NCBI RefSeq assembly: GCF_030813435.1
Contig: NZ_JAUSUG010000012.1
Location: 111,561 to 175,560 of the forward strand
Length of the DNA: 64,000 nucleotides
Origin: Evansella vedderi
GTDB taxonomy: Bacteria > Bacillota > Bacilli > Bacillales > Salisediminibacteriaceae
Direction of reading: 5' to 3'
Shown one piece after another: positions 26,620-34,645 of this stretch; the stretch's first letter is position 1; every line of letters starts with the position of its first letter. Position numbers and translations under genes: made by a program. A model generated the notes under the pieces. The model ran no database searches and had not been told where the DNA came from. It saw nothing but the letters and a program-made list of their open reading frames with translations.

Positions 26620-27744
26620 TTATAATTTTGGTATTCTGTCTTTTAATAATGCTAATGTTTGATCTATTTCTTCTTTTGTAGTGTATCTGCCAAGACTAAA
26701 ACGAATCGTCCCTTTTCCCATGTCCTTTGTGACACCCATCGCTTCCAAAACTTCCGATAATTGGACCTTTCCAGAATGGCAGGCTGCTCCTGTTGATGCA
26801 GCTATTTCAGGAATTTGCTCCAATACGTCTTGTCCAATATAGCCTTTGAAACTTACATTTAACGTATTGGGTAAAATGGAGCCTATTTCCCCATTTAGGA
26901 CAATATTACTGCCATAATGGGAGGATAACTCCTTCCAAAAATAGTTTCTTAAAGGCTCAATCTTATTTTCTTCAGCATCTTTTTTCGCCAGTTCACATGC
27001 TTTACCAAGTCCTGCTGCAAGGAAGATATTTTCTGTTCCAGCCCTTCTACCCCCTTCATGGCCAGCACCATGAATAAAAGTTTCAATTGGGGTATTTTCA
27101 CGAATAAATAACGCCCCAAATCCTTTAGGTGCATATAGCTTATGCCCAGCTATAGTTAGTAAATCCACATTTAAGTCTTTTACAGAAACGGGTACTTTCC
27201 CAATGGATTGGGAAGCATCAGTATGGATAAGGATGTCATTTCTCTTAGCAATTGCTGCAATTTCCTTAATTGGTTGAAGGGTACCTACCTCATTATTAGA
27301 ATGCATAATTGATATAAGGATCGTTTCCTTTGTGATGGCCGCTTCTACCTGGGCAGGATGTACTCTTCCCGTTGAGTCTACAGGAAGATACGTTACCTTT
27401 GCTCCCTCCCCTTCTAAAAAACGGAGAGGATTCTTAACTGCAGGGTGTTCTATGGATGATGTAATAATATGCTTTCCCTTATTCCTTAAAGCATAATAAA
27501 CACCCTTTATGGCATGATTATTCGATTCACTTCCACCGCTTGTGAAAATTATTTCGTCATTTTTTGCTGATAACAGTGCAGCAACTTGGGACCTTGCTTG
27601 ATTTAGGATCTCCTTTGCATTTTTTGCAGCCCAATGGGAAGTAGATGGATTACCAAAATTACTTTCTAATAATGGGGTCATTACCTTAATAACTTCCGGA
27701 TCGATGGGTGTACTGGCATTATAATCTAAATAAATACGATTCAT
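26620..27744 (-). CDS. Cysteine desulfurase (NifS/IscS family)
   Basis: 374-residue pyridoxal-phosphate enzyme that takes sulfur from cysteine for iron-sulfur clusters or thiolated cofactors. Visible are the N-terminal YLDYNASTPIDPEV, the cofactor-binding SGGSESNNHAIKG and HTDASQSIGK, the Schiff-base lysine in IAGHKLYAPKG and the persulfide cysteine in STGAACHSGKV. The short active-site loop fits the NifS/IscS group rather than SufS. No scaffold or thiI gene is adjacent, so the sulfur acceptor is open. ATG 27744 has an AAGGTGATCC site. Confidence 0.93.
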   Translation of the reverse strand: MNRIYLDYNASTPIDPEVIKVMTPLLESNFGNPSTSHWAAKNAKEILNQARSQVAALLSAKNDEIIFTSGGSESNNHAIKGVYYALRNKGKHIITSSIEHPAVKNPLRFLEGEGAKVTYLPVDSTGRVHPAQVEAAITKETILISIMHSNNEVGTLQPIKEIAAIAKRNDILIHTDASQSIGKVPVSVKDLNVDLLTIAGHKLYAPKGFGALFIRENTPIETFIHGAGHEGGRRAGTENIFLAAGLGKACELAKKDAEENKIEPLRNYFWKELSSHYGSNIVLNGEIGSILPNTLNVSFKGYIGQDVLEQIPEIAASTGAACHSGKVQLSEVLEAMGVTKDMGKGTIRFSLGRYTTKEEIDQTLALLKDRIPKL

Positions 27745-27877
27745 GGGATCACCTTCTTTATTAATTACTTTTCTTTATTCTATCATAATGTCCCATTTTG
27801 ACTATCACTTGGTGTAATTGTAAAGTTCAGGTATATTATTGATATAAAAAACATGGGAATTTAAAGGGTGGAATAAG

Positions 27878-29029
27878 ATGCTTTTCTTTTTATATGCCAT
27901 AATTATCGTAGTCTTTTTAGATACTTTCATTCAGTTGCCTATCATCTCACCTTATGCTCAACAACTTGGTGCCTCAGCATTTTTAACTGGGATGATTGTT
28001 GCCGTATATTCCTTAACAAACATGATCGGAAATGCCTTTTGCGGTCACTTAATCGATCGTTATGGAAGAAAAAAGCTCCTCCTAGTTGGCATGGGGCTCG
28101 TTACAATTATACTTCTACTCTATCCTGCTGTAAGTTCAGGGTGGGGATTATTTCTTATTCGATTCATCCATGGACTTGCTGGAGGGGCGTTGATCCCTGC
28201 CGCCTTTGCTTATTTAGGGGATTTATCTCCGGAAAAGGGAAGGGGAAAAAGGATGGCTTTCTCTGGTGCATCAATCGGAATAGCAGCAATCATTGGCCCA
28301 GCTATAGGTGGAATCATCTCTGCTAGATATACCATTGATATAGTTTTCTATTTAGTTGCCTTTTTATTTTTTGCTGCCTTCATAGGCGTAATGCTAGGCT
28401 TGAAGGAGACTGTTCCACTAAAAGAACAAAAGGAAAAGGTAGATATAAGGGACCTGTTTCTATTATTAAGAAATCCCACTATGTTTCAAGCCATTAACGG
28501 GGCTTTTGCATTAATGTTCAGCATGGGTATTCTTGCACATGCTCTTCCCTTAAAGGTGCAGAGCCTATACTTAAGCTCCGCCATTACAGGGATGCTCCTT
28601 AGTAGTTTCGGGATCGTTGCATTAATTATATTCCTTACGCCTATTAATAATATATTTGATAAATTTATCCCACAGCGCTTTATTTTAGGGGGATTATCGT
28701 TAATAAGCTTCGCCCTTTTATGCTTAACAGTGGTCAATAGTTTACCTTTAATGGTGGCAGTAATGATTGTATATGGAATTGGATTTTCCTTTGTCTTTCC
28801 ATCCATGAACCGAATTGTTGTTGACATTTCATCTGAAGCGGACCGAGGAAAAGCCTTTGGAATTTTCTATGCCTCTTTCTCATTAGGAGTAGTCTTCGGA
28901 TCCCTCCTATCAGGGGCAACATCCACCTCCGTTAGTACGCCATTTTTCATTGGAGGAATAGTAATGATGTTTCTATCCATTAGCTTTTGGGCTCTGCTCC
29001 AGTGGTCAAGTCATTTAAAAATGACTTAA
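27878..29029 (+). CDS. MFS transporter
   Basis: 383-residue, 12-segment major facilitator. The motif-A loop GHLIDRYGRKKLLLVG lies between segments 2 and 3, and GASIGIAAIIGPAIGG fits the motif-C region of drug/proton antiporters, so an exporter role is likely. A GGGTGGAATAAG site precedes ATG 27878. Its last 50 bp overlap the 3' end of the convergent hydrolase gene. Confidence 0.88.
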   Translation: MLFFLYAIIIVVFLDTFIQLPIISPYAQQLGASAFLTGMIVAVYSLTNMIGNAFCGHLIDRYGRKKLLLVGMGLVTIILLLYPAVSSGWGLFLIRFIHGLAGGALIPAAFAYLGDLSPEKGRGKRMAFSGASIGIAAIIGPAIGGIISARYTIDIVFYLVAFLFFAAFIGVMLGLKETVPLKEQKEKVDIRDLFLLLRNPTMFQAINGAFALMFSMGILAHALPLKVQSLYLSSAITGMLLSSFGIVALIIFLTPINNIFDKFIPQRFILGGLSLISFALLCLTVVNSLPLMVAVMIVYGIGFSFVFPSMNRIVVDISSEADRGKAFGIFYASFSLGVVFGSLLSGATSTSVSTPFFIGGIVMMFLSISFWALLQWSSHLKMT

Positions 29030-29957
29030 TTCTCCCATGTACTAGTTCTCTGATTTCAAACCGTTCGTTCAAAAGCTGATGTCTGGCCCCTTCAAAAAGG
29101 GCTACCTGAAAGTTTCGAGATTTTCGTTTATAGAAATGGAGATTTTTCCTCCAATCTACTGTAGTATCCTTTGTCCCCTGTAATATATAAACGGGCACTG
29201 TAGTGTAAGGACAATGGGTAAATTCATTTTGCCAATGCTGCAATGCCCGGATCCAATTTGCTTTTAACACTTTTACTTGAAGGGGGTCGTGTTTAACAAA
29301 CTGACGATACACAAGATCATCAGAGTTCTTTTTAAAGGCTCTTTTTTGTTGAGGTAAAACTTTACCCGAAAGGAGCAACAGGCCCCTAAATAAATTCCAC
29401 TGAAAGGGATAATATAGAGGTGCAACTAATAATAGCCTTTCAAGCTTGATTTTCTGTTCGGCACAAGCGTGAAATAATAGGGCTGCACCAGTACTATGGC
29501 CTAAACCGATAATTTTCACATCACCAAGAATACTTAAAATAGTCTCATATCCTTTACAGATAGCATCAATATAATCATCAAAGCTAGAAATCATACCCTT
29601 TTCTCCCTCAGAAAAACCATGCCCAGGTAAATCTAAGACGATAACTTGGAAGTTTTCTTGAAGTAATACATTAATCGTTCTACTCAACCCACCACTATGG
29701 TCTAGGTATCCATGTACTAAATAAACAGTTCCTTTTGGATTATCCTTTAGGAAGCATTGAAGAAATTGACGTTTCCCTTTTACAAGGATAAAGCCACAGC
29801 GGTAATCCTCTATTTTATCTACAGAAAGGTGATAAAAGGCTAAATATTTCTGCAACGCCTCACTCTTATAATGAGGATTACATTCAGAAAGAACAATATC
29901 TGATTCTTTTATTTGAGAAATCCAATTATATTCCTCAGCAAGCATAATAGATTTCAC
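28980..29957 (-). CDS. Alpha/beta hydrolase (lysophospholipase-like)
   Basis: 325-residue serine hydrolase. VHGYLDHSGG near residue 82 forms the oxyanion side, the nucleophile is Ser155 in GLGHSTGAA, the acid Asp lies in LQGTKDTTVDW and the His in EGARHQLLNE. The layout is that of monoglyceride-lipase/lysophospholipase (Hydrolase_4) proteins; the substrate is unknown. The GTG at 29957 is close to an AAGGAAGA site, and ATG four codons later is an alternative. The 3' end overlaps the MFS gene by 50 bp in convergent orientation. Confidence 0.85.
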   Translation of the reverse strand: MKSIMLAEEYNWISQIKESDIVLSECNPHYKSEALQKYLAFYHLSVDKIEDYRCGFILVKGKRQFLQCFLKDNPKGTVYLVHGYLDHSGGLSRTINVLLQENFQVIVLDLPGHGFSEGEKGMISSFDDYIDAICKGYETILSILGDVKIIGLGHSTGAALLFHACAEQKIKLERLLLVAPLYYPFQWNLFRGLLLLSGKVLPQQKRAFKKNSDDLVYRQFVKHDPLQVKVLKANWIRALQHWQNEFTHCPYTTVPVYILQGTKDTTVDWRKNLHFYKRKSRNFQVALFEGARHQLLNERFEIRELVHGRIKSFLNDLTTGAEPKS

Positions 29958-30015
29958 TCTTCCTTCCCCATTGCTTCTTTTAAGGCTTATTGCTGTTTAG
30001 GAGAATATAATGCGA

Positions 30016-30236
30016 CTTGGATACGCTACAGGCGGACCAATCACGCCTAAAGGCAGCCCATGTCCTGGTTGCAACGCTTCCGTCTCCTCGGGAAACCCAC
30101 CCTCCAGGGTCTTCAGATGTATTCCTGTCTCTTCCTCTACGAGCATCCCTTTGTAGCACATACGTCGAGACAACAGGTAGCTGTTTTATGAAGCCTCCTT
30201 CGTCGGTGGAGTCACCGCCATTCATTCCTTCGAGTT
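30016..30236. repeat. Intergenic repeat family A, copy 3 (reverse orientation)
   Basis: About 220 bp. Read on the minus strand it begins CTCGAAGGAATGAA like copy 1 and ends CGTATCCAAG like copy 2. It contains GTCTCGACGTATGTGC-type inner blocks. It fills the gap 29958-30362. Confidence 0.7.
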
Positions 30237-30362
30237 AATGAAAAGCAACAAATCTATGCGAAAATAGAGATTATATTAAAAATAAGATGTCTTACGACGT
30301 AATCTTTCTCTTTTAAATCATCCTGTCCTATTTATCTAAGTATAGGTTAGTTTCCGTTGTGT

Positions 30363-30893
30363 CTATTTTGTCAAATGGCCAAGCTTTTCTGCAAGTGTTT
30401 TACCATAGGCTGGTAAGTCTGGTGGTCTTCGGCTGGAGACAATATGTCCATCCACAACAACTTCTTCATTATGCCAAATTGCTCCAGCATTTTCCATATC
30501 GTCCTTGATACCAGGAGTACTAGTCACTTTACGACCTTGTACAATATTTGCAGATATTAACACCCATCCAGCATGACAAATTTGACCTATCAATTTTTGC
30601 TGCTGATCCATATAGTTAACCATACTCAACACTTCATCGTATCTTCTCAATTTATCTGGCGCCCATCCGCCGGGAATTAATAAAGCATCATATTCTTCAA
30701 TGTTAATTTGCTGAAAACTGTAATCAGGCTTACATGGCACTCCATATTTACCTGTATAAATTTTGTTCGCATCTTTTGCAGCAAAGTGACAGATGGCTCC
30801 TGTTTCTTGTAATCGATAGTGGGGATACCAAAGCTCTAAATCTTCAAATTCATCCTCAATGACTGTTAAAACCTTCACTTCTGTTACTGACAT
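30363..30893 (-). CDS. DJ-1/PfpI-family protein
   Basis: 176-residue class I glutamine-amidotransferase-like protein. The nucleophile-elbow cysteine is in IGQICHAGWVLISA, the preceding strand reads YDALLIPGGWAPDKLR, and a conserved Glu follows the first strand (EDEFEDLE). The family includes general stress protein 18 and other chaperone, deglycase or protease-like members; which activity applies is unclear. ATG 30893 (MSVTEVK) with AGAAAGGATGAG was chosen; a 41-codon upstream extension lacks family similarity. Confidence 0.88.
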   Translation of the reverse strand: MSVTEVKVLTVIEDEFEDLELWYPHYRLQETGAICHFAAKDANKIYTGKYGVPCKPDYSFQQINIEEYDALLIPGGWAPDKLRRYDEVLSMVNYMDQQQKLIGQICHAGWVLISANIVQGRKVTSTPGIKDDMENAGAIWHNEEVVVDGHIVSSRRPPDLPAYGKTLAEKLGHLTK

Positions 30894-31060
30894 GCTCTCA
30901 TCCTTTCTATTAAATTTCCTTACTAGGTCATTCTTCCCTTTTTTTGTTTTTTCCAATCCACTTACCCTATTTGTTCTAATTATTATTGAAAAACATAAAA
31001 TAATTTCAGCAGACATTTATCAAGGCTTTAGTAAGAGAAGAAACGGGAGGTTATTTTTAA

Positions 31061-32503
31061 ATGTCTAAGTTCAACTTGAAAGACCATAAGGGTACAGTAA
31101 TATTTACATCTGTCGTAGCAGGCGCAGCTCTAGCACCAATTCTTACTGGTCAGCTCCACCATGAAGGACAACAGGAAAAAAACACAGAAATTCGTAAACC
31201 TCTCACATCAAATGCTCCAGTAGAGACAATAAACCAGCATAGAATAAACCCAATCCATCCTCTTCAAAATGCAAGAGAACAATGGAATAGGACCAGTGAA
31301 TCAAGCAGCAAAACTTTAACTGCATCTGCACACACTGAAAGAAATATAACCTTTAACAAAAAAATTGACTCACTTGATGACTTTCCTCCACTTAGATTAG
31401 TTTCTGAGGAAAGGGGTGACTCTGAAGAATTTAACCTTGCCTCAGAAATAAGGGAGATGAGGAGTGTCTGGCCAGAAGACACCCTTTTAAATGTGGGTGA
31501 TGAAGGTCCAAAGGTGGAGACAATCCAACGACTTTTGAAGGAAATAGGCTATTTTATTCATGATGTAGATGGTGTATATAATACCAAGACAAAAAATGCT
31601 GTGCGACTTTATCAAAAGGATCATGGATTAATGATTGACGGGATTGTTGGAAATGAGACAATTACTCATTTAGTAGGAACAAAACAGGTTGTAACCTCAG
31701 ATATTACGTTTGCTCAATATGATCAAGGGTCAAATGTTTTTTTTCCTGACGAAAACAGTGAGACTACTGTTTTTACAAATCAAAATAGCACGGATGGTAT
31801 ACAAAAGAAAGATAACGACATAGATGATCGAAGTTACTATAAATACGGTGACGTACATGAAGAAATTATAGAATTACAGGAGCTTTTAAATAAAGCCGGT
31901 TATTTCGAAGGTGTATTTGACGGAATATATGGGAGCAGCACACAACAAGCAGTCAGAATGCTTCAACGGGAACAAAACTTAACAGTAGACGGTCTAGCAG
32001 GTAATCAAGTATTCACCTTTTTAAGGTCAAATGATCTGAAGAAAATAGCAGAGAATCGGCAACAAGTACAGCAAAGTACTAGCACGTCTGCAGCTACTAC
32101 CACTAGTACAAGTGCTTCCGTTGAAGGACAAGAAAGCTCAACTTCCTCTTCTACTGTCGAAAAAATTATTTCAAGAGCACAGGAACTCATTGGTTCCTCG
32201 TATCTATGGGGAGGTACAACACCAGCAGGTTTTGACTGCAGCGGATTTTTAGTTTATGTTTACAGGCACGCAGGAAAGGAATTGCCTAGAACAGTAGCCG
32301 ATATTTGGAATGCTTCAAGTTCCGTTTCTTCTCCTAAAAGAGGGGACTTAGTTTTTTTCGAAACGTATAAGCCGGGCCCATCTCACGCAGGAATCTATTT
32401 AGGGGACGGTGCCTTTATTCATACAGGCTCATCTGGAACACAGATTTCATATTTAAATGAAACGTATTGGGAAAGAAGATACCTAGGTGCGAAAAGATTT
32501 TAG
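31061..32503 (+). CDS. Peptidoglycan hydrolase with two PG-binding domains and NlpC/P60
   Basis: 480 residues. The N-terminus has a weak hydrophobic stretch (about 12-30) that may export or anchor it. Two peptidoglycan-binding type 1 repeats follow (about 145-205, LLNVGDEGPKVETIQRLLKE; and about 268-325, YYKYGDVHEEIIELQELL), then a Ser/Thr-rich linker and a C40 domain with catalytic Cys in FDCSGFLVYVYRHAG and His in SHAGIYLGDG. Likely a stem-peptide endopeptidase in wall remodelling. ATG 31061 follows GGGAGGTTATTTTTAA. Confidence 0.92.
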   Translation: MSKFNLKDHKGTVIFTSVVAGAALAPILTGQLHHEGQQEKNTEIRKPLTSNAPVETINQHRINPIHPLQNAREQWNRTSESSSKTLTASAHTERNITFNKKIDSLDDFPPLRLVSEERGDSEEFNLASEIREMRSVWPEDTLLNVGDEGPKVETIQRLLKEIGYFIHDVDGVYNTKTKNAVRLYQKDHGLMIDGIVGNETITHLVGTKQVVTSDITFAQYDQGSNVFFPDENSETTVFTNQNSTDGIQKKDNDIDDRSYYKYGDVHEEIIELQELLNKAGYFEGVFDGIYGSSTQQAVRMLQREQNLTVDGLAGNQVFTFLRSNDLKKIAENRQQVQQSTSTSAATTTSTSASVEGQESSTSSSTVEKIISRAQELIGSSYLWGGTTPAGFDCSGFLVYVYRHAGKELPRTVADIWNASSSVSSPKRGDLVFFETYKPGPSHAGIYLGDGAFIHTGSSGTQISYLNETYWERRYLGAKRF

Positions 32504-32548
32504 TTTTAATAGACTCTTTTAAAGGAATGTGTTTATTTTAAAACAGCA

Positions 32549-32640
32549 GTTGATTGAAGCGGAAGGGGGCAAGACTCCTGCGGGGAAAGCAACGACTGAA
32601 GACCCCGCAGGAACGAGGAGGCTGAAGCGAAATCAACATC
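32549..32640. repeat. Bacillus-type palindromic intergenic repeat (family F)
   Basis: TTGATT-GAAGCGGAAG at the left and GAAGCGAAATCAA at the right, with CCTGCGGGG and CCCCGCAGG inverted inside. This is the kind of element that occurs many times in Bacillus genomes between genes. Confidence 0.7.
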
Positions 32641-32650
32641 AAAGTATAAT

Positions 32651-32708
32651 AGCTTTAATAAACCCCTTTCCATACATTAAAACTGGAGAGGGGTTTATAG
32701 CTATCTTT
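32651..32708. terminator. Bidirectional terminator
   Basis: AATAGCT...AAACCCCT/AGGGGTTT...AGCTAT stem with T-rich flank, between the convergent C40 peptidase and HD genes. Confidence 0.75.
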
Positions 32709-32709
32709 T

Positions 32710-33348
32710 TCAAATTCCATTCCATTCGTTTAAAAACTGTGTTACGTAGTTTTCCATGAATTGATTTCTTTCATGGGCCAGTTGTATTCCCGTCTCCGTT
32801 TTCATTAAATCTTTGAGCTTAAACAGTTTTTCATAAAAATGATTGATTGCTGCCCCTTTTTCTCGGTATTGCTCCTTTGTCATTTTTTCACGGGGTTCTA
32901 TATCAGAAAGATGCATGGCATCGCCATGGGCACCAGCATACATAAAGCATCGTGCTATTCCGATAGCACCGATTGCATCCAACCTATCAGCATCTTGAAC
33001 AACCTTCCCCTCTAATGAAGTTGGTTCCGTATTATTTCCTCCTTTAAAGGAAACAGTTTTGATAGATGACATAATCTGTTCTGAAATGGATGGGGAAACT
33101 CCCTGTTCCTCCAACCAATCCTTAACTTTATCCATCCCTTTTTCCTCACTAGTATTAAATTTTTCATCAGCTACATCATGGAGTAATGCCGCCAGTTCAC
33201 AAACGAATAAATTAGCCCCTTCCTTTTTAGCTATATACAATGCATTCTTCCTGACACGGTCTGTATGAAACCAATCATGCCCTGTAGAGTCCTCTACAAA
33301 CAACTCCTTTACCCACAACTCTGCATTTTCAACAATTTTACTTTCCAT
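32710..33348 (-). CDS. HD-domain phosphohydrolase (YpgQ-like)
   Basis: 212-residue metal-dependent HD-superfamily protein. Ligands visible are H24 in GHDWFHTDRV, HD in LLHDVADEK and Asp in VVQDADRLDAIGAIG. Relatives include YpgQ-like nucleotide pyrophosphohydrolases, so hydrolysis of a nucleotide is a likely but unproven role. ATG 33348 has an AGGAGTGATTAGGA site. It diverges from the oxidoreductase operon. Confidence 0.88.
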   Translation of the reverse strand: MESKIVENAELWVKELFVEDSTGHDWFHTDRVRKNALYIAKKEGANLFVCELAALLHDVADEKFNTSEEKGMDKVKDWLEEQGVSPSISEQIMSSIKTVSFKGGNNTEPTSLEGKVVQDADRLDAIGAIGIARCFMYAGAHGDAMHLSDIEPREKMTKEQYREKGAAINHFYEKLFKLKDLMKTETGIQLAHERNQFMENYVTQFLNEWNGI

Positions 33349-33546
33349 TCCTAATCACTCCTTTTTTGTATGATTATACAATCAAATTAAGACCCCTTTT
33401 ATGTAACCAATCACTGTATCAACCTGTGTTATACAATGCACAAATCTGTATTACATTAAAGATAGTAATTAAATCCACAAAAATCAAGAGGTTTCCTCTT
33501 AGTGAAAAAAGTGTATTAATAAATATTTGTTAACGTTTTGTGAATA

Positions 33547-33589
33547 TGTGAGGAAAATCACTTCATTCCCTTTTTGTATTTTCTATAAT
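33547..33589 (+). promoter_or_regulatory. Fnr-type site and promoter of the oxidoreductase operon
   Basis: TGTGA-GGAAAA-TCACT at 33547-33562, matching the Fnr consensus TGTGA-N6-TCACA. A perfect -10 TATAAT lies at 33584-33589, giving a start near 33596 and placing the site at -41.5, the class II activator position. This fits oxygen-limited induction. Confidence 0.75.
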
Positions 33590-33631
33590 GCTAATAGGGA
33601 GTTATCTCATTTTTTTCGAGGGGGATATTAA

Positions 33632-34645
33632 ATGTCTATTTTACCAAAAAAGAACGAGCTTGGCTTTTTTGAAATTCGCTTAGAGTCGATAGGCGGATTA
33701 GGAGCTAACTTAGCAGGAAAAATGTTAGCAGAAGCCGGTGTACTCGGATTAGGATTAAACGGTTCCAATTTCTCTTCCTATGGTTCAGAGAAAAAGGGTT
33801 CACCTGTTAAATCATTTGTACGCTTCTGTGATGCAGAAACAGAAATTCGCGATCACTCGCCAATTGAGCAACCGCATGTTATAGGAGTGTTTCATGAAGC
33901 ACTTTATAAAATGATTGACGTTGTAAGCGGTTTAAACGCAGATGGTATTGTTCTAGTAAATACGAAGCGTGATTTTGACGTCGTAAAGGAAGATTTAAAA
34001 CTGGATTATGGAACGCTAGCGATTGTGGATGCATTGAAGATTGCTAATGAAGAAAAAACAAAAGTTAATACAGCTATGCTTGGGGCACTTTACCGTATTC
34101 TTGATTTCTTAGATCCAGAGGAAATGAAAAGTGTTATTCGCCGCACTTTCGAAAAGAAGTATCCTCATCTAGTGGAACCAAATATCCGCACATTTGAACG
34201 GGGTTACAATGAGGTTGCCTTTAAAACCTATGAAGTTCCTCCTGGAGCTAAAAGTAAGGAGTTTACTAGATTTCAGCCTAGACTTGGATATGAGACGCAA
34301 GTAATGGGCGGTATTATAACAGCACAAGCAAATAGCATTCAAAAGGATTTAAGTGGTTCCCGTCAAGGCTTCCTCCCTTCCTACGCTGCAGAAGAATGTA
34401 TTCATTGCGCAGCCTGTGATACGGTATGCCCAGACTACTGTTTTGTATGGGAAGAGGGAGAAGACAAACGAGGCCGTAAGCAAATGTTTCTTAAAGGAAT
34501 TGATTATCAATATTGTAAAGGATGCCTCAAATGTGTGGATGCCTGTCCAACGGATGCACTAAAGGATATGGAAGAGGCACTTGGTTACGCTGACAAACAT
34601 CAAGTAAAGCATAGCTTCTCACTTGTAACAGGAGGTGTTCAATAA
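33632..34645 (+). CDS. 2-oxoacid:ferredoxin oxidoreductase, fused gamma and ferredoxin (delta) subunit
   Basis: 337 residues. The gamma domain (about 10-190) starts LESIGGLGANLAGKMLAEAG, and the C-terminal ferredoxin domain (about 255-320) has two 4Fe-4S motifs, CIHCAACDTVCPDYC and CKGCLKCVDACP. Together with the next gene it makes a complete pyruvate- or 2-oxoacid:ferredoxin oxidoreductase, which splits a 2-oxoacid to acyl-CoA, CO2 and reduced ferredoxin. ATG 33632 has a GAGGGGGATATTAA site. It overlaps the next gene by one base (TAATG), so translation is coupled. Confidence 0.9.
   Translation: MSILPKKNELGFFEIRLESIGGLGANLAGKMLAEAGVLGLGLNGSNFSSYGSEKKGSPVKSFVRFCDAETEIRDHSPIEQPHVIGVFHEALYKMIDVVSGLNADGIVLVNTKRDFDVVKEDLKLDYGTLAIVDALKIANEEKTKVNTAMLGALYRILDFLDPEEMKSVIRRTFEKKYPHLVEPNIRTFERGYNEVAFKTYEVPPGAKSKEFTRFQPRLGYETQVMGGIITAQANSIQKDLSGSRQGFLPSYAAEECIHCAACDTVCPDYCFVWEEGEDKRGRKQMFLKGIDYQYCKGCLKCVDACPTDALKDMEEALGYADKHQVKHSFSLVTGGVQ

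Noticed and set aside
29980..30238. Open frames of 73-81 residues on both strands
   Set aside because: They lie wholly within repeat family A and have no start signals.
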